In this document: one piece after another, positions 9,601-17,867 of the stretch
How positions within the stretch are numbered: the first letter of the stretch is position 1
Layout of the letters: each line of letters begins with the position of its first letter
NCBI RefSeq assembly: GCF_037072025.1
Contig: NZ_JAXHDD010000015.1
Location: forward strand, 1 to 64,000
Length of the DNA: 64,000 bases
Origin: Pseudogracilibacillus sp037072025
Lineage (GTDB): Bacteria; Bacillota; Bacilli; Bacillales; Amphibacillaceae
Direction of reading: 5' to 3'
Notes under the pieces: model-generated
What the model was told of the DNA's origin: nothing
What the model saw: only the letters and a program-made list of their open reading frames with translations
The model's database searches: none
Translations under genes and position numbers: made by a program

Positions 9601-9792
9601 ACGATCATATTAGGCGGAACATTCGGTGCTATGCTCCCATCCGGTGTACTGTCACTCTTACAAATAGCGACAGTCGTTATTATCGGATTGGTGTTGTATG
9701 CATTTCTCATGTTACCATTATTTACTCCAATAATGGTACGATTCTTTGGAAAATATAATTGGTGGCCATTTAAAAATCAGATGAAGAGTTAA
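6643..9792 (+). CDS. MMPL/RND-type membrane exporter with heptad-repeat extracellular domain (YdgH-like)
   Basis: A 1049-residue membrane protein with two MMPL halves. Each half has one helix, an extracytoplasmic domain and a five-helix bundle (first bundle about 175-370, second about 880-1040). The conserved membrane motif GIGTDYCILL in the first half recurs as ALGIDYSIFL in the second. The extracytoplasmic loop at about 460-790 is a long helical region of L..G heptads (for example DGLNEVEDGLREAADEL), a coiled-coil feature shared with YhgE/Pip proteins. B. subtilis YdgH is shorter (885 residues), so this loop is enlarged. Co-transcribed with the upstream MarR gene. Likely exports lipid-like or antimicrobial molecules; substrate unknown. 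Confidence 0.85.
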   Translation: MKQIIKFRWWIAFLWVVVAVALLLFGPNLQTLVAEKGQMTVPDDNTSIQADKLLQKMNEDGTSAYDAVLVFHNEDMLTKTDEEEITKAIDILQKNQENLAISDIIDFREGEEVKDLTVAEDGTTIIVPFKVSVEDRSANEARDMITELIANIPVDHHVTGEIFLQEDIIINSEEGLEKTLSITVVLILIILFLVFKSFVAPLIPLLTVGISYLISEGIVAILADTMDFPLSTFSQIFMVAVMFGIGTDYCILLISRFKEEINQHETIGEAVIATYQASGKTVFFAGLAVLIGFSTIGFSSFTLYQSAVAVAIGVAVILIALVTLVPFFLILLGKRLFWPFDKKVEHKESRIWKTAGVFAWRRPIFALFIIAIITVPSLLTYNGDKSYDSLEELSDGFGSVIAFNWITESFGPGETLPTTVVMEVDEPITSAEDYQAIETISQEINRIKGVDYVRSATRPAGDVIEDFLMESQTEQLSDGLGEGVDGLNEVEDGLREAADELKNESPKLNDAKDGVGELMDGTNAANDGIGQIQTALTEIEQGIMSGSSGAGEVKAGLEEVKRNLDETIAGNKQILSGYTQIAEGLAGFGEMDSVNLSQLKQAVEGAKASVEGMNQISIAYNPNLETDPSYQEAYQSAVGVLDGLAEGVNQIEEELGKLSGASEQLQTEVVQPLNQLNNSFQEVISGQEQLSTALDELIAGISQLESGLSEAASGQKQVVNEFPNLREGLSQIYGGQSELKNAFEELQEGLDELSGGLVEGSDGLSQIDEGLTTVQEYLGDFSVDQEPPVVIIPEEAVENDDFLEGANEYLSDDKKVVKFDVILDYSPYSQEAIELVGDINDAAQTGIENTKFAGSMPEIGGVSSLNNDLKNVSDEDYSRTALYMLIGIFIILVILFRSLTMPLYLIGSLLLTYYTSLGFAELIFVNIFGYDGLTWVIPFFSFVMLVALGIDYSIFLMDRFNEYKNGFIKDALINAMKNMGTVIISATIILGGTFGAMLPSGVLSLLQIATVVIIGLVLYAFLMLPLFTPIMVRFFGKYNWWPFKNQMKS

Positions 9793-9797
9793 ATTAT

Positions 9798-9828
9798 AAA
9801 AACTCCCTCAGGGGAGTTTTTATTTTTT
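9798..9828. terminator. Bidirectional terminator between the MMPL gene and murG
   Basis: Perfect stem AAAAACTCCC (9798-9807) and GGGAGTTTTT (9812-9821), followed on the plus strand by ATTTTTTT. The A-run on the left serves the converging minus-strand gene, whose TAA stop (9820-9822) lies inside the stem. Confidence 0.9.
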
Positions 9829-10893
9829 TGCCATTTCATGGATGAGTTGAATAACCATTTCTCGTGACTCTTTGCTAGAATACTTTTTCATATTCTCTTT
9901 CAATACTGGTGCAGCTTCCTCTAACTTTTCAACCTCTTCTAAAAGCCGCTCTTTTGAAAGCTCTTCTTCCTCTAAAACATGTGCAAAACCTTGTTCTTTA
10001 AACGACTTCGCATTATCAATTTGATCGCCTCGACTAGCAGCAAGAGACAATGGAATGAGCAGCATCGGCAAATCTAATGCGAGAAATTCAAAAATTGCAT
10101 TCGCACCTGCACGGGAAATAACAAAATCAGTAATAGCAAAAATATCTTTTAGTTCTTCATTTACATATTCAAACTGGACGTATCCTTTTCGTTTAACTGT
10201 TGAATCTACGTTATTCCTTCCACAAATATGAATAAGTTGATATTTTTTTAAAAGAATGTCCAAATTCGCTCGTATCGCTTCATTTATCTTTTGCGATCCA
10301 ATGCTTCCACCCATAATTAATATGACTGGCTTTCCTGGGATTAAGTTTGTTACCTTATATCCAAGGCTTTTATCGCCTTGAAATAACTCCTCACGAATTA
10401 CCGCACCAACATGAGTTGCTTTTTTCTTGGGTAAATATATCATTGTTTCTGGAAAAGTCGTTAATACTTTTTTGGCAAATGGTGTCGTAATTTTATTTGC
10501 AAGCCCCGGAGTAAAATCGGATTCATGAATAATAGTAGGTACGCCTCTTAAACGTGATGCTACAACGACAGGTACAGAAACAAATCCCCCTTTAGAAAAA
10601 ATGACATTCGGCTTCGTCTTTCGGATAACATTCCAAGCGTCTAGCATTCCTTTTAAAACTTTAAATGGATCTTTAAAATTTTCTAATGACATATAGCGAC
10701 GTAATTTACCCGTAGAAATCGGATAATAAGTAACATTAGGTAAATCCTTTATCAGGTCACGCTCAATACCCTGTTTTGAACCGATATAATCAACTTCCCA
10801 GCCCTCTTTTTGAAAATACGGGATAAGCGCTAAATTAACAATTACATGTCCAGCCGTTCCCCCACCGGTAAATAATATACGTTTTTGTTTCAT
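9820..10893 (-). CDS. murG: Stand-alone MurG: UDP-GlcNAc:lipid I N-acetylglucosaminyltransferase
   Basis: A 357-residue GT28 glycosyltransferase that adds GlcNAc to lipid I to make lipid II on the inner face of the membrane. Visible motifs are the N-terminal loop GGGTAGH (about 10-16), HESDFTPGLANK (about 124-135), GGSIGSQKIN (about 195-204) and the donor-site stretch SRAGANAIFEF. The sequence resembles the staphylococcal MurG type. It is alone here, outside any division/cell-wall cluster, and could be the only murG or a second paralogue like those of the B. cereus group. Ribosome site AGGAAAGGA. It converges on the MMPL gene and shares its terminator. Confidence 0.88.
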   Translation of the reverse strand: MKQKRILFTGGGTAGHVIVNLALIPYFQKEGWEVDYIGSKQGIERDLIKDLPNVTYYPISTGKLRRYMSLENFKDPFKVLKGMLDAWNVIRKTKPNVIFSKGGFVSVPVVVASRLRGVPTIIHESDFTPGLANKITTPFAKKVLTTFPETMIYLPKKKATHVGAVIREELFQGDKSLGYKVTNLIPGKPVILIMGGSIGSQKINEAIRANLDILLKKYQLIHICGRNNVDSTVKRKGYVQFEYVNEELKDIFAITDFVISRAGANAIFEFLALDLPMLLIPLSLAASRGDQIDNAKSFKEQGFAHVLEEEELSKERLLEEVEKLEEAAPVLKENMKKYSSKESREMVIQLIHEMAKK

Positions 10894-11011
10894 CTATGTA
10901 ATTCCTTTCCTAAAAACAATCCCACTTACAATCTTATTCCACTTTACATTATATATTACTTGGAATGGGAGTGAAAATAAATATACAAATTTTTATATGT
11001 AATCGTTAGGC

Positions 11012-11327
11012 GCAAATCGAGCACAAGTAGATCGTGAACAAAAAGGAAGGCGACCTGCCCTTATCTCCAAAATCATTTAATCAAGTAACAGGGTTTGCAA
11101 TCACTTGTCCTATTATAAATCAAAAAAACTATCCATTTGAGGTTAAAATCCCAGAAGGTTTAAAAATTGAAGGTGTAATATTGACTGACCAAGTCAAGAG
11201 TTTAGATTGGAAAGAAAGAAAATCTGAAACGAAAGATAAATTACCCGAACGAGAACTTAACATCTGTATAAGAAGAAATTCAAAAGATTATATTTATAGA
11301 TTCCTAAAAAATACATTTAGCCAGTAA
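11012..11327 (+). pseudogene. Broken MazF/PemK-like toxin (mRNA interferase) remnant
   Basis: From 11034 one frame reads LSPKSFNQVTGFAITCPI, then VILTDQVKSLDW, which matches the core of PemK/MazF endoribonucleases. The family's preceding segment (REQKGRRPAL) is present, but in another frame (11012-11062). Adding back about 5 nt before TCTCCAAAATCA joins the frames into RRPAL(V)LSPKSFN. The usual start (a GDIVWLxFxPQ-type segment) is absent or degraded beyond recognition, the last 35 residues are aberrant, and no antitoxin gene is adjacent. Intact members are about 110-120 residues. I read this as a decayed solo toxin. Confidence 0.75.
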
Positions 11328-11350
11328 GCAAACATTAGTTTCTATCTACT

Positions 11351-11391
11351 AAAATCCCGCTTGAGACTAAACTCTCCAGCGGGATTTCAAT
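11351..11391 (-). terminator. Terminator of the odhAB operon
   Basis: Stem AAATCCCGCT (11352-11361) pairs with AGCGGGATTT (11378-11387), with a small inner GAGA/TCTC stem in the loop. On the minus strand it ends in ATTTTAG, 15 bp after the odhB stop. Confidence 0.75.
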
Positions 11392-11401
11392 TTTAATATT
11401 A

Positions 11402-12655
11402 TTATCCTTGTAATAATAAATCATATGGATCTTCAAGCATTTCTTTGATACGTACTAAGAATTGAACAGCTTCTTTACCGTCAACGATTCGGTGGTCATA
11501 AGATAATGCTAGATACATCATTGGACGTACTTCAATTGTATCGTCTGGCATGACTACTGCACGTTTAACAATATTGTGCATTCCGAGAATACCAACTTGT
11601 GGTGCGTTTAAGATCGGAGTCGATAACATTGATCCAAAAATACCACCATTTGTTATTGTAAATGATCCGCCTGATAAATCATCTAATCCAAGTTGGTTAT
11701 CACGTGCTTTTGACCCTAAACGAACAATTTCACGCTCAATACCTGCAAAGTCTAATTTATCCGCATCACGTACAACTGGAACCACTAATCCGCCTGGAGC
11801 AGATACTGCAATACCAATGTCATAATATTCTTTAATAATTAAGTTTGTTCCATCAATTTCTGCATTAAGCAATGGGAACTCCTTAAGTGCAGCAACACTT
11901 GCTTTTGTAAAGAATGACATGAAGCCTAATTTAATATCATTTTTAGCAACAAAGCTTTCTTGGCGCTCTTTACGCATGTTCATGACTGCAGTCATATCTA
12001 CTTCGTTAAATGTCGTTAACATTGCAGAATTATGCTGTGCTTCAACTAAACGTTTAGCGATTGTCTGACGACGACGCGACATTTTTTCGACTTTAACCGG
12101 CTTAGTGAATTCTTGTGTTGATGCAGCAGCTGGCGTTTGTTTTGCAGCCGGTGCTGGTGCTGATTGGGCCGCTTGATTTGCAGCTTCCACATCTTCAGGA
12201 CGAATTCGACCAAGTGGATCCTGTGGTTTAACCTTCGTTAAATCAATGTTTAGTTCACGAGCAAGTTTTCTTGCAGCTGGTGAAGCTACAACACCTGAAT
12301 TATCTACAGTTTCTTCTGTGCTTTCAGCCGGTGTAGATGATTCTTCTTGTTTAGGAGCTTCGACTTTCGCTTCTTCTTTTGGTGCGTCAGCGGAAGGTTC
12401 ACTTACTGCTCCTGCTTCTGCATTTTCGTCGACTTTTGCAATCGTATCACCTACGCTTACGTCGTCCCCTTCTTCAGCTAATACTTCTACAAGTACTCCT
12501 GCATAATCTGAGTTAACTTCAACATTTACTTTATCTGTTTCCAGCTCGACAATAGGATCACCTTTTTCAACTTTATCACCTGGATTTACGAGCCATTCTG
12601 CAATTGTTCCTTCTGTTATAGATTCAGCTAGTTCTGGAATTTTAATTTCCTTCAC
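11402..12655 (-). CDS. odhB: 2-oxoglutarate dehydrogenase E2, dihydrolipoyl succinyltransferase
   Basis: A 417-residue E2 component of the TCA-cycle 2-oxoglutarate dehydrogenase complex, transferring succinyl groups from lipoyl-lysine to CoA. Domains in order: lipoyl domain (1-77) with Lys42 in ETDKVNV; an Ala/Pro/Glu-rich linker (about 80-120); a peripheral-subunit-binding domain (about 122-157, SPAARKLAREL); a second linker; and the catalytic domain (about 190-417) with the active-site motif SYDHRIVDG near 388. The start is GTG, with GGGAGGAAATAGTA before it, and overlaps the end of odhA by 14 nt, indicating translational coupling. The E3 partner is not in the window. Confidence 0.95.
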   Translation of the reverse strand: MKEIKIPELAESITEGTIAEWLVNPGDKVEKGDPIVELETDKVNVEVNSDYAGVLVEVLAEEGDDVSVGDTIAKVDENAEAGAVSEPSADAPKEEAKVEAPKQEESSTPAESTEETVDNSGVVASPAARKLARELNIDLTKVKPQDPLGRIRPEDVEAANQAAQSAPAPAAKQTPAAASTQEFTKPVKVEKMSRRRQTIAKRLVEAQHNSAMLTTFNEVDMTAVMNMRKERQESFVAKNDIKLGFMSFFTKASVAALKEFPLLNAEIDGTNLIIKEYYDIGIAVSAPGGLVVPVVRDADKLDFAGIEREIVRLGSKARDNQLGLDDLSGGSFTITNGGIFGSMLSTPILNAPQVGILGMHNIVKRAVVMPDDTIEVRPMMYLALSYDHRIVDGKEAVQFLVRIKEMLEDPYDLLLQG

Positions 12656-15494
12656 TACTATTTCCTCCCTTTGCTGGATTAATCGCTTCTGTTACGACTT
12701 TGTTTTGAATAATTTTATGGATATTCGGCTCTCCTACTGATGTAGCAGCTCTTTCCGGACGACCAACATATCTAATTTTTTTGTCGTCTACTAGTTCACG
12801 TAAATACTCTAAAACAAAACGCCAACTTCCCATATTCTTAGGTTCTTCTTGTACCCAAACAACTTCTTCTAAATTAGGTAGTTGGGCTATTTCTTTTTTC
12901 AATTGTTCCATTGGGAATGGATATAATTGTTCAACCCTTAATGCACGCAACCAATCGAAATTCTCCTCCGAATTTGCAATTGCTTCTTCAATATCAACCA
13001 TCACTTTACCAGATCCGAGTAAAAGACGTTTTGCATTTTTCTTACTCACTCTTAAGTTAGGTTGATCGCGCAATGGTTCAAATTTACCCTCTGTAAATTC
13101 TTTTGCTTCAGATGCTACTCGTTCATTACGTAATAAACTTTTCGGAGACATTACAACTAACGGTCTTGCTTCTTCACGTCCATGCATTTTTGCTTGTCTG
13201 CGTAATAAATGGAAGAATTGTGCAGATGATGTTACATTTGCAATGATCCAATTATTTTCTCCAGCCATTTGCAAGAAACGTTCTAATCTGGCACTTGAGT
13301 GCTCTGGACCTTGCCCTTCATAACCATGTGGTAATAACATGACCATATTGGATTTATCGCCCCATTTTGCACGAGCAGATGAAATAAATTGATCAAAAAT
13401 TACTTGCGCAACGTTCGCAAAGTCACCGAACTGTGCTTCCCATATTACTAAAGTTTCCGGTGATTGCACACTATAACCATATTCAAAACCTAGCACAGCT
13501 GTCTCAGAAAGCGGGCTATTATGAATAGCAAATGACGCATTAGCATCTTCTAACCCGTGCATTGGGCAATATTTTTCCCCTGTTTCTGTATCATATAAAA
13601 CAAGATGTCTGTGAGCAAATGTTCCACGTTCAGAATCCTGCCCGGTGAGTCTTATCGGAGTACCATCTTTTAAGATTGATGCATAAGCTAATGCTTCTCC
13701 TTCGCCCCATTCTGCTTTATGGCCTTCTGCAAGAATATTTTTACGTCGTTTAAAAACTCTGTCTAAACGTTTAAACGTATTAAAACCTTCTGGACGCTTT
13801 AGTAGATCTTCATTTAACTTTTTCAAATCTTCTAAAGGTACAGCAGTCTCATAATGGTCAATACTATTTGCTAGATAATCAGGCATTTTCACTTCAGAAA
13901 TACCTACAAGTGTATCTTCTTTCATTGCACTATAAATATCTTGCAACTCTTTCTGAACTTTCGCTTTCATTTCTTTTACTTCATCTTCTGTTACAATGTT
14001 TTGTTCTTTTAAAACATTAGTAAAAATTTCTGTAACTGTTGGATGGTTATCAATTTCTTTATAAAGCTGTGGTTGTGTTGCTCTTGGCTCATCCATTTCG
14101 TTATGTCCGTAACGACGGTAACCGACAAGATCAAGTACAACATCTTTTTTAAATTCATGTGAATACTCATATGCTAATTGAATTGCACGTACGCACGCAA
14201 TTGGATCATCAGCATTGACACGAATGATAGGAATTTCATAGCCCTTAGCAAGGTCACTAGTATAACGAGTAGAACGACTCTCTTTTCGGTCTGTTGTAAA
14301 TCCAACTAGATTATTAGCAATAATATGAAGTGTTCCACCAACACGGTATCCTTCAAGACCACTTAAGTTCATTGATTCAGGTACAATACCTTCTCCAATA
14401 AATGCCGCATCTCCATGAATAAGTACACTAATTGCTTTATCTAAATCTTGTTTCGGATAACCTTTTTCTGTTCGTACATCTTGTGCAGCACGAGTAAAAC
14501 CTGCAACAACAGGATTAACGAACTCTAAGTGAGATGGGTTGTTCGCTAACTTAATTCTTGTTGATGCTTGATCATTTTCTACAACACGGGTTGCACCAAA
14601 ATGATACTTCACATCTCCTGTCCAACCATAGTTAATCCCCATCGAACCTTCAGAAGGAATTAATTCTTTATTAGGTGCATGGTGAAATTCTGAAAATATT
14701 TTATCGACAGGTTTTCCGAGAACATGTGCAAGCACACTTAAACGGCCCCTATGAGCCATTCCCATCATAATATTTTCAATTTTGTCAGCATTTGCCGATT
14801 TTACAATTTGATCTAGCACAGGTACCATTGATTCTAATCCTTCAATGGAAAATCGTTTTTGTCCAACAAAGGTTTTTTGCAAAAATTGTTCAAAACCTTC
14901 TATGTGTATTAATCTTTCTAGTAATTGTTTTTTCTCGGTATCAGAAAGTTCAAACTCAAAATTTCCAGAATCAATTCGATCTAAAAACCATTTTCTTTCT
15001 TCATCACTATTGACATGATCAAATTCAAATGATATTTTACCAGTATATTTTTTACGTAAGAACTCTACTACATCATATCCTGTTTCTAAGTTTGCAGGCG
15101 CTTTATCCCAAAGCCATGAAGCAGGGATTGCTCGTAGGTCATCATTATTAATATTGTACGTTTCTGCATCTAACAAGTTTGTTTTTTCATCCCAACCACC
15201 GACTGCATAAATATCGGCTTCTAGATGACCATAACGTCGGATTGCATCAAGGTACTTCATCGCAGCAGTAATTTTCCGCACATCATCTGTCGAAAACTCG
15301 CCACCTGTGTGCTGTCCGCTGTCAATATGATCCAACCATTTAGGGGCACCATGTTCATCAAATACTGCTTTTAAAGAAGGATCAACTGCATTCGGATCCT
15401 CTTTATATAATTCGTATTGTTCTTCTACATATCCCATGTTTGGACCATAAAAATTTTTCCAAAACTTCTCCCTAGGCTCTGCACTCTGTGCCAC
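12642..15494 (-). CDS. odhA: 2-oxoglutarate dehydrogenase E1 component
   Basis: A 950-residue thiamine-diphosphate E1 component, decarboxylating 2-oxoglutarate and loading succinyl onto E2. Recognisable stretches are the N-terminal FYGPNMGYVEEQY, the catalytic AHRGRLSVLAHVLGKP, the TPP/Mg site GDAAFIGEG, and GYRRYGHNEMDEP. Size matches Bacillus OdhA (about 940). It begins with GTG after ATGGGGG. First gene of the odhAB operon, with a promoter about 60 bp upstream. In Bacillus the operon is carbon-catabolite controlled; I did not find a clear cre site here. Confidence 0.95.
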   Translation of the reverse strand: MAQSAEPREKFWKNFYGPNMGYVEEQYELYKEDPNAVDPSLKAVFDEHGAPKWLDHIDSGQHTGGEFSTDDVRKITAAMKYLDAIRRYGHLEADIYAVGGWDEKTNLLDAETYNINNDDLRAIPASWLWDKAPANLETGYDVVEFLRKKYTGKISFEFDHVNSDEERKWFLDRIDSGNFEFELSDTEKKQLLERLIHIEGFEQFLQKTFVGQKRFSIEGLESMVPVLDQIVKSANADKIENIMMGMAHRGRLSVLAHVLGKPVDKIFSEFHHAPNKELIPSEGSMGINYGWTGDVKYHFGATRVVENDQASTRIKLANNPSHLEFVNPVVAGFTRAAQDVRTEKGYPKQDLDKAISVLIHGDAAFIGEGIVPESMNLSGLEGYRVGGTLHIIANNLVGFTTDRKESRSTRYTSDLAKGYEIPIIRVNADDPIACVRAIQLAYEYSHEFKKDVVLDLVGYRRYGHNEMDEPRATQPQLYKEIDNHPTVTEIFTNVLKEQNIVTEDEVKEMKAKVQKELQDIYSAMKEDTLVGISEVKMPDYLANSIDHYETAVPLEDLKKLNEDLLKRPEGFNTFKRLDRVFKRRKNILAEGHKAEWGEGEALAYASILKDGTPIRLTGQDSERGTFAHRHLVLYDTETGEKYCPMHGLEDANASFAIHNSPLSETAVLGFEYGYSVQSPETLVIWEAQFGDFANVAQVIFDQFISSARAKWGDKSNMVMLLPHGYEGQGPEHSSARLERFLQMAGENNWIIANVTSSAQFFHLLRRQAKMHGREEARPLVVMSPKSLLRNERVASEAKEFTEGKFEPLRDQPNLRVSKKNAKRLLLGSGKVMVDIEEAIANSEENFDWLRALRVEQLYPFPMEQLKKEIAQLPNLEEVVWVQEEPKNMGSWRFVLEYLRELVDDKKIRYVGRPERAATSVGEPNIHKIIQNKVVTEAINPAKGGNSSEGN

Positions 15495-15557
15495 GTCTTA
15501 TACCCCCATTAGATATTGACTTTTCCGTATTTAATACGAAATTTACACTCTGCTTTC

Positions 15558-15586
15558 ATTATAGAACTGTCCGATAGCTTGAGCAA
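15558..15586 (-). promoter_or_regulatory. Sigma-A promoter of odhAB
   Basis: On the minus strand TTGCTC (15581-15586), a 17-bp spacer, then a perfect TATAAT (15558-15563), about 63 bp before the odhA GTG. Confidence 0.65.
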
Positions 15587-15648
15587 CTAATAACCCCTGA
15601 AAAGGGCGAAACAACTATGTATGCGCTACCTTTTAGTAGTATCCAGTT

Positions 15649-15678
15649 TTTACAGACTAATTTATGTATATTTATAAT
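15649..15678 (+). promoter_or_regulatory. Sigma-A promoter of yktB
   Basis: TTTACA (15649-15654), 18-bp spacer, TATAAT (15673-15678). The predicted start, near 15685, falls just before the hairpin repeat element at 15701-15790. Confidence 0.55.
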
Positions 15679-15700
15679 AATTCATGTTACGCTATTAAAA

Positions 15701-15790
15701 AAACTCGGCTTTTTGATTAAGTAAATTACATCGAGTTGTAGTGAATAAACATTTACACTTATCTAGTAATAAATGATTGTCTGCCGAGTT
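15701..15790 (+). repeat. Leader hairpin repeat, copy A (upstream of yktB)
   Basis: Outer arms ACTCGGC (15703-15709) and GCCGAGT (15783-15789) pair perfectly. The first arm can instead pair with CGAGT at 15732-15736, so two alternative stems exist. Interior landmarks ACACTTAT and GTCTGCC are shared with copies B (20390-20471) and C (24666-24757, minus). It ends about 38 bp before the yktB start and would be transcribed as its leader. Either a mobile hairpin or a structured leader RNA. Confidence 0.6.
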
Positions 15791-15828
15791 AATTATATAT
15801 AAAAATACGCAGAGAGGAAAATGCTATT

Positions 15829-16446
15829 ATGAACTTTAATGGTTTTAGTGATGCAGATTTTAATATCTTTCATATAGATGGATTAATTCCTAGAAAAAGG
15901 GCGATTGAAGATAATATTCAACCTAAGTTTAGAGCAATTGGTGATGTTTTAACTGATGACCTGTCTAGTATGATTGGTTCAGAAATGTATTTACATATTG
16001 CTAGACATGCGAGGCGAACGGTCAATCCTCCAGACGATACCTGGCTGGCAATTGCGGGAAATAAGCGTGGTTATAAAAAACACCCTCACTTTCAAATCGG
16101 TCTTTGGGATGATCGTGTCTTTATTTGGCTTGCGTTCATTTATGAATTGCCAGGTAAATCAGAAATAGCTAGTACTTTTTTACAACATATAAGCGAAATA
16201 AAAAACCTACGTGCAGATAATTATGTTATCTCACTGGATCATACGAAAAAAGATGCAACCTCGATTGAAAATATCGATTTAAAAAGTGCACTGGAACGAT
16301 TTCGCGATGTGAAAAAGGCTGAGTTTTTAATCGGTAAACAACTGTTTCCAAATAATCCGATTTTAAAAGACGGTGATGCATTTATTACATTTGCAAGACA
16401 GACGTATGAAAACCTTATCCCATTATATCGGCTTAGCTATCAATAA
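15829..16446 (+). CDS. yktB: YktB-family protein (DUF1054)
   Basis: A 205-residue soluble protein of the DUF1054/YktB family, recognised from the N-terminus FNGFSDADFNIFHIDGL and segments such as GNKRGYKKHPHFQIGLWDD. No signal peptide or membrane segment. Function is unknown in the family and no catalytic residues can be assigned from sequence. Good ribosome site (GAGAGGAAA). It is monocistronic, transcribed divergently from odhAB, with a hairpin repeat in its leader. Confidence 0.85.
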   Translation: MNFNGFSDADFNIFHIDGLIPRKRAIEDNIQPKFRAIGDVLTDDLSSMIGSEMYLHIARHARRTVNPPDDTWLAIAGNKRGYKKHPHFQIGLWDDRVFIWLAFIYELPGKSEIASTFLQHISEIKNLRADNYVISLDHTKKDATSIENIDLKSALERFRDVKKAEFLIGKQLFPNNPILKDGDAFITFARQTYENLIPLYRLSYQ

Positions 16447-16478
16447 TCGACATTTTTATGGATAAACTATTGTTTGAG

Positions 16479-16507
16479 TTCACAAATGGGTGTTAAGCCG
16501 TTATAAT
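16479..16507 (+). promoter_or_regulatory. Sigma-A promoter of the 33-codon lipoprotein gene
   Basis: TTCACA (16479-16484), 17-bp spacer, perfect TATAAT (16502-16507), about 40 bp before the small gene's ATG. Confidence 0.7.
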
Positions 16508-16548
16508 TAGGACAGATATCATTATCGTTTTTACGAGGAGGAATTCAC

Positions 16549-16650
16549 ATGAAACTTATATTAATCATAGCCGTTAGTTTAACATTCATTACTGCTTGCC
16601 TAACCTCAGCATACGTAGCAAAACCAGGCGTACCAAAAAACAATCAATGA
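16549..16650 (+). CDS. Small lipoprotein-like peptide, 33 residues
   Basis: ATG after the strong ribosome site GAGGAGG gives MKLILIIAVSLTFITACLTS and ends at QPNN-type residues (…PGVPKNNQ). A hydrophobic N-terminus ends in ITAC, which fits a lipobox with the lipidated Cys at position 17. The mature peptide would be only about 17 residues. It has its own promoter (16479-16507) and its own terminator (16654-16697), which argues that this is a real, separately expressed small gene. No family recognised; short lipopeptides of this kind can be membrane-active or regulatory, but that is speculation. Confidence 0.7.
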   Translation: MKLILIIAVSLTFITACLTSAYVAKPGVPKNNQ

Positions 16651-16653
16651 TAG

Positions 16654-16697
16654 AATCGTCATGTGACTTTGATTACATGACGATTTTTCATTTTTTT
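16654..16697 (+). terminator. Rho-independent terminator of the small lipoprotein gene
   Basis: Perfect 11-bp stem AATCGTCATGT (16654-16664) and ACATGACGATT (16675-16685), then TTTCATTTTTTT. Confidence 0.85.
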
Positions 16698-16760
16698 GAT
16701 TATTACTTTTGTTTTTTTAGGGAAGCGTCGAATAGCCCGCACTTAGTGGACTCTTTGCAC

Positions 16761-17204
16761 TTATGGAATACTAGTGTTTAACTTATCTTTTTCAATCAAA
16801 ACATATCCGGAAATTGCTTGTATAATAGGCGGTATAATTGTAAAAATAGATGCAAGGGCCGCACACATAAGTAAGCTCCCAGCTAAATTTTCATTACGCT
16901 TTAATAAAGTTAGACTTAATACATTTAGTAAAACAGAAAAAACTAATGCGATTAATGGATAATTTATATATGGATTAAGATAAGATAAAACATCAGTAGC
17001 AAAACGATCCGGATGAATCTTAAGTTTGCCCTTAGCAGCATCCCGTTGTACTTTAGGGTCTTTAAAATATAATGAGGTAACTAGATTACGTGCAGTTTTA
17101 TTTTGTTCTAATGGTCCTATAGAACTTAGAGATATAAACGCTGTTGTTAAAAGAAAAATAGTGAAAATAGACAAAAAAACAATTGTATGTACATGAGTTT
17201 TCAT
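16761..17204 (-). CDS. Small membrane protein of unknown function
   Basis: A protein of about 147 residues, not recognised. One membrane segment lies near the N-terminus (about 7-27). A soluble stretch follows (about 30-72, SLYFKDPKVQRDAAKGKLKI), then two or three more hydrophobic helices (about 83-105, 112-135). An in-frame ATG at 17210 abuts the ribosome site AAAGGGAG, so the second ATG at 17204 with proper spacing is preferred. Stand-alone, with no informative neighbour. Low-complexity hydrophobic composition makes homology by eye unreliable. Confidence 0.6.
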   Translation of the reverse strand: MKTHVHTIVFLSIFTIFLLTTAFISLSSIGPLEQNKTARNLVTSLYFKDPKVQRDAAKGKLKIHPDRFATDVLSYLNPYINYPLIALVFSVLLNVLSLTLLKRNENLAGSLLMCAALASIFTIIPPIIQAISGYVLIEKDKLNTSIP

Positions 17205-17220
17205 TGGCATCTCCCTTTAT

Positions 17221-17645
17221 AATGCGTAATATCCAAAGTTTCTCAGTAAAAAGTTCTGATTTGAACAGCCCCTGCAAGATGAAGGGATCTCATTATCCCT
17301 CCCTATCCAGTGCTTATAGTAAATAGGGCTACGCTACGCTACTACTACCATAGCGTACAGCTCTTTTCGATATGTACCGAAGTCTTTTTCTATGACGACA
17401 CATATTGTTTTGCCAATAGCATAAATTAGGCTATCGAACCTGATAAAATATCTAATTTTCAATGAACGAGATTGTATTAGAAACTTTTTACCTGTCTCTA
17501 TTCCAAGTATAGCATGTTTTCAGACAATTGCGATAGCGAATACACCGAACTTTCATCCCATCCCTAAAGCGGGTTCCAACGTACCGTAATGGATTTTCTC
17601 ATTCGGAAAATTTGTAAAAAATTCAGCGTTTAGTCCCAAACCCTT
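17221..17645. other. Intergenic stretch without a recognisable feature
   Basis: No reading frame with start and ribosome site and no strong terminator were found. A locally repetitive patch (CTACGCTACGCTACTACTAC near 17330) is the only visible oddity. The MITE-like copy 2 follows. Confidence 0.4.
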
Positions 17646-17855
17646 TATAAGTGCGTGTCCAAAAAGGTGGATAAAAAGGACCAAAAAGTTCGAGGCGGCG
17701 CAGTTTCAAGCAGCGGAATGGATGCATTTAGATACATGAGCGAACGCTTCTAGCACGCAGAAAAAGTGCTTTCCTTTTTCAAGGAGCGGAGAAACAAGCA
17801 TTCGTGCGAAATTCGCAGTGTCATTTTTACCGGACTTTTTGAACATCCTCTATAA
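17646..17855 (+). repeat. MITE-like dispersed repeat, copy 2 (long form)
   Basis: Same family as copy 1, ending CTTTTTGAACATCCTC. It is about 45 bp longer because of an internal stretch around 17740-17785 (GAACGCTTCTAGCACGCAG and the following bases) that the other three copies lack. The ends carry TATAA on both sides. Confidence 0.85.
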
Positions 17856-17867
17856 AACAACCTTCTT

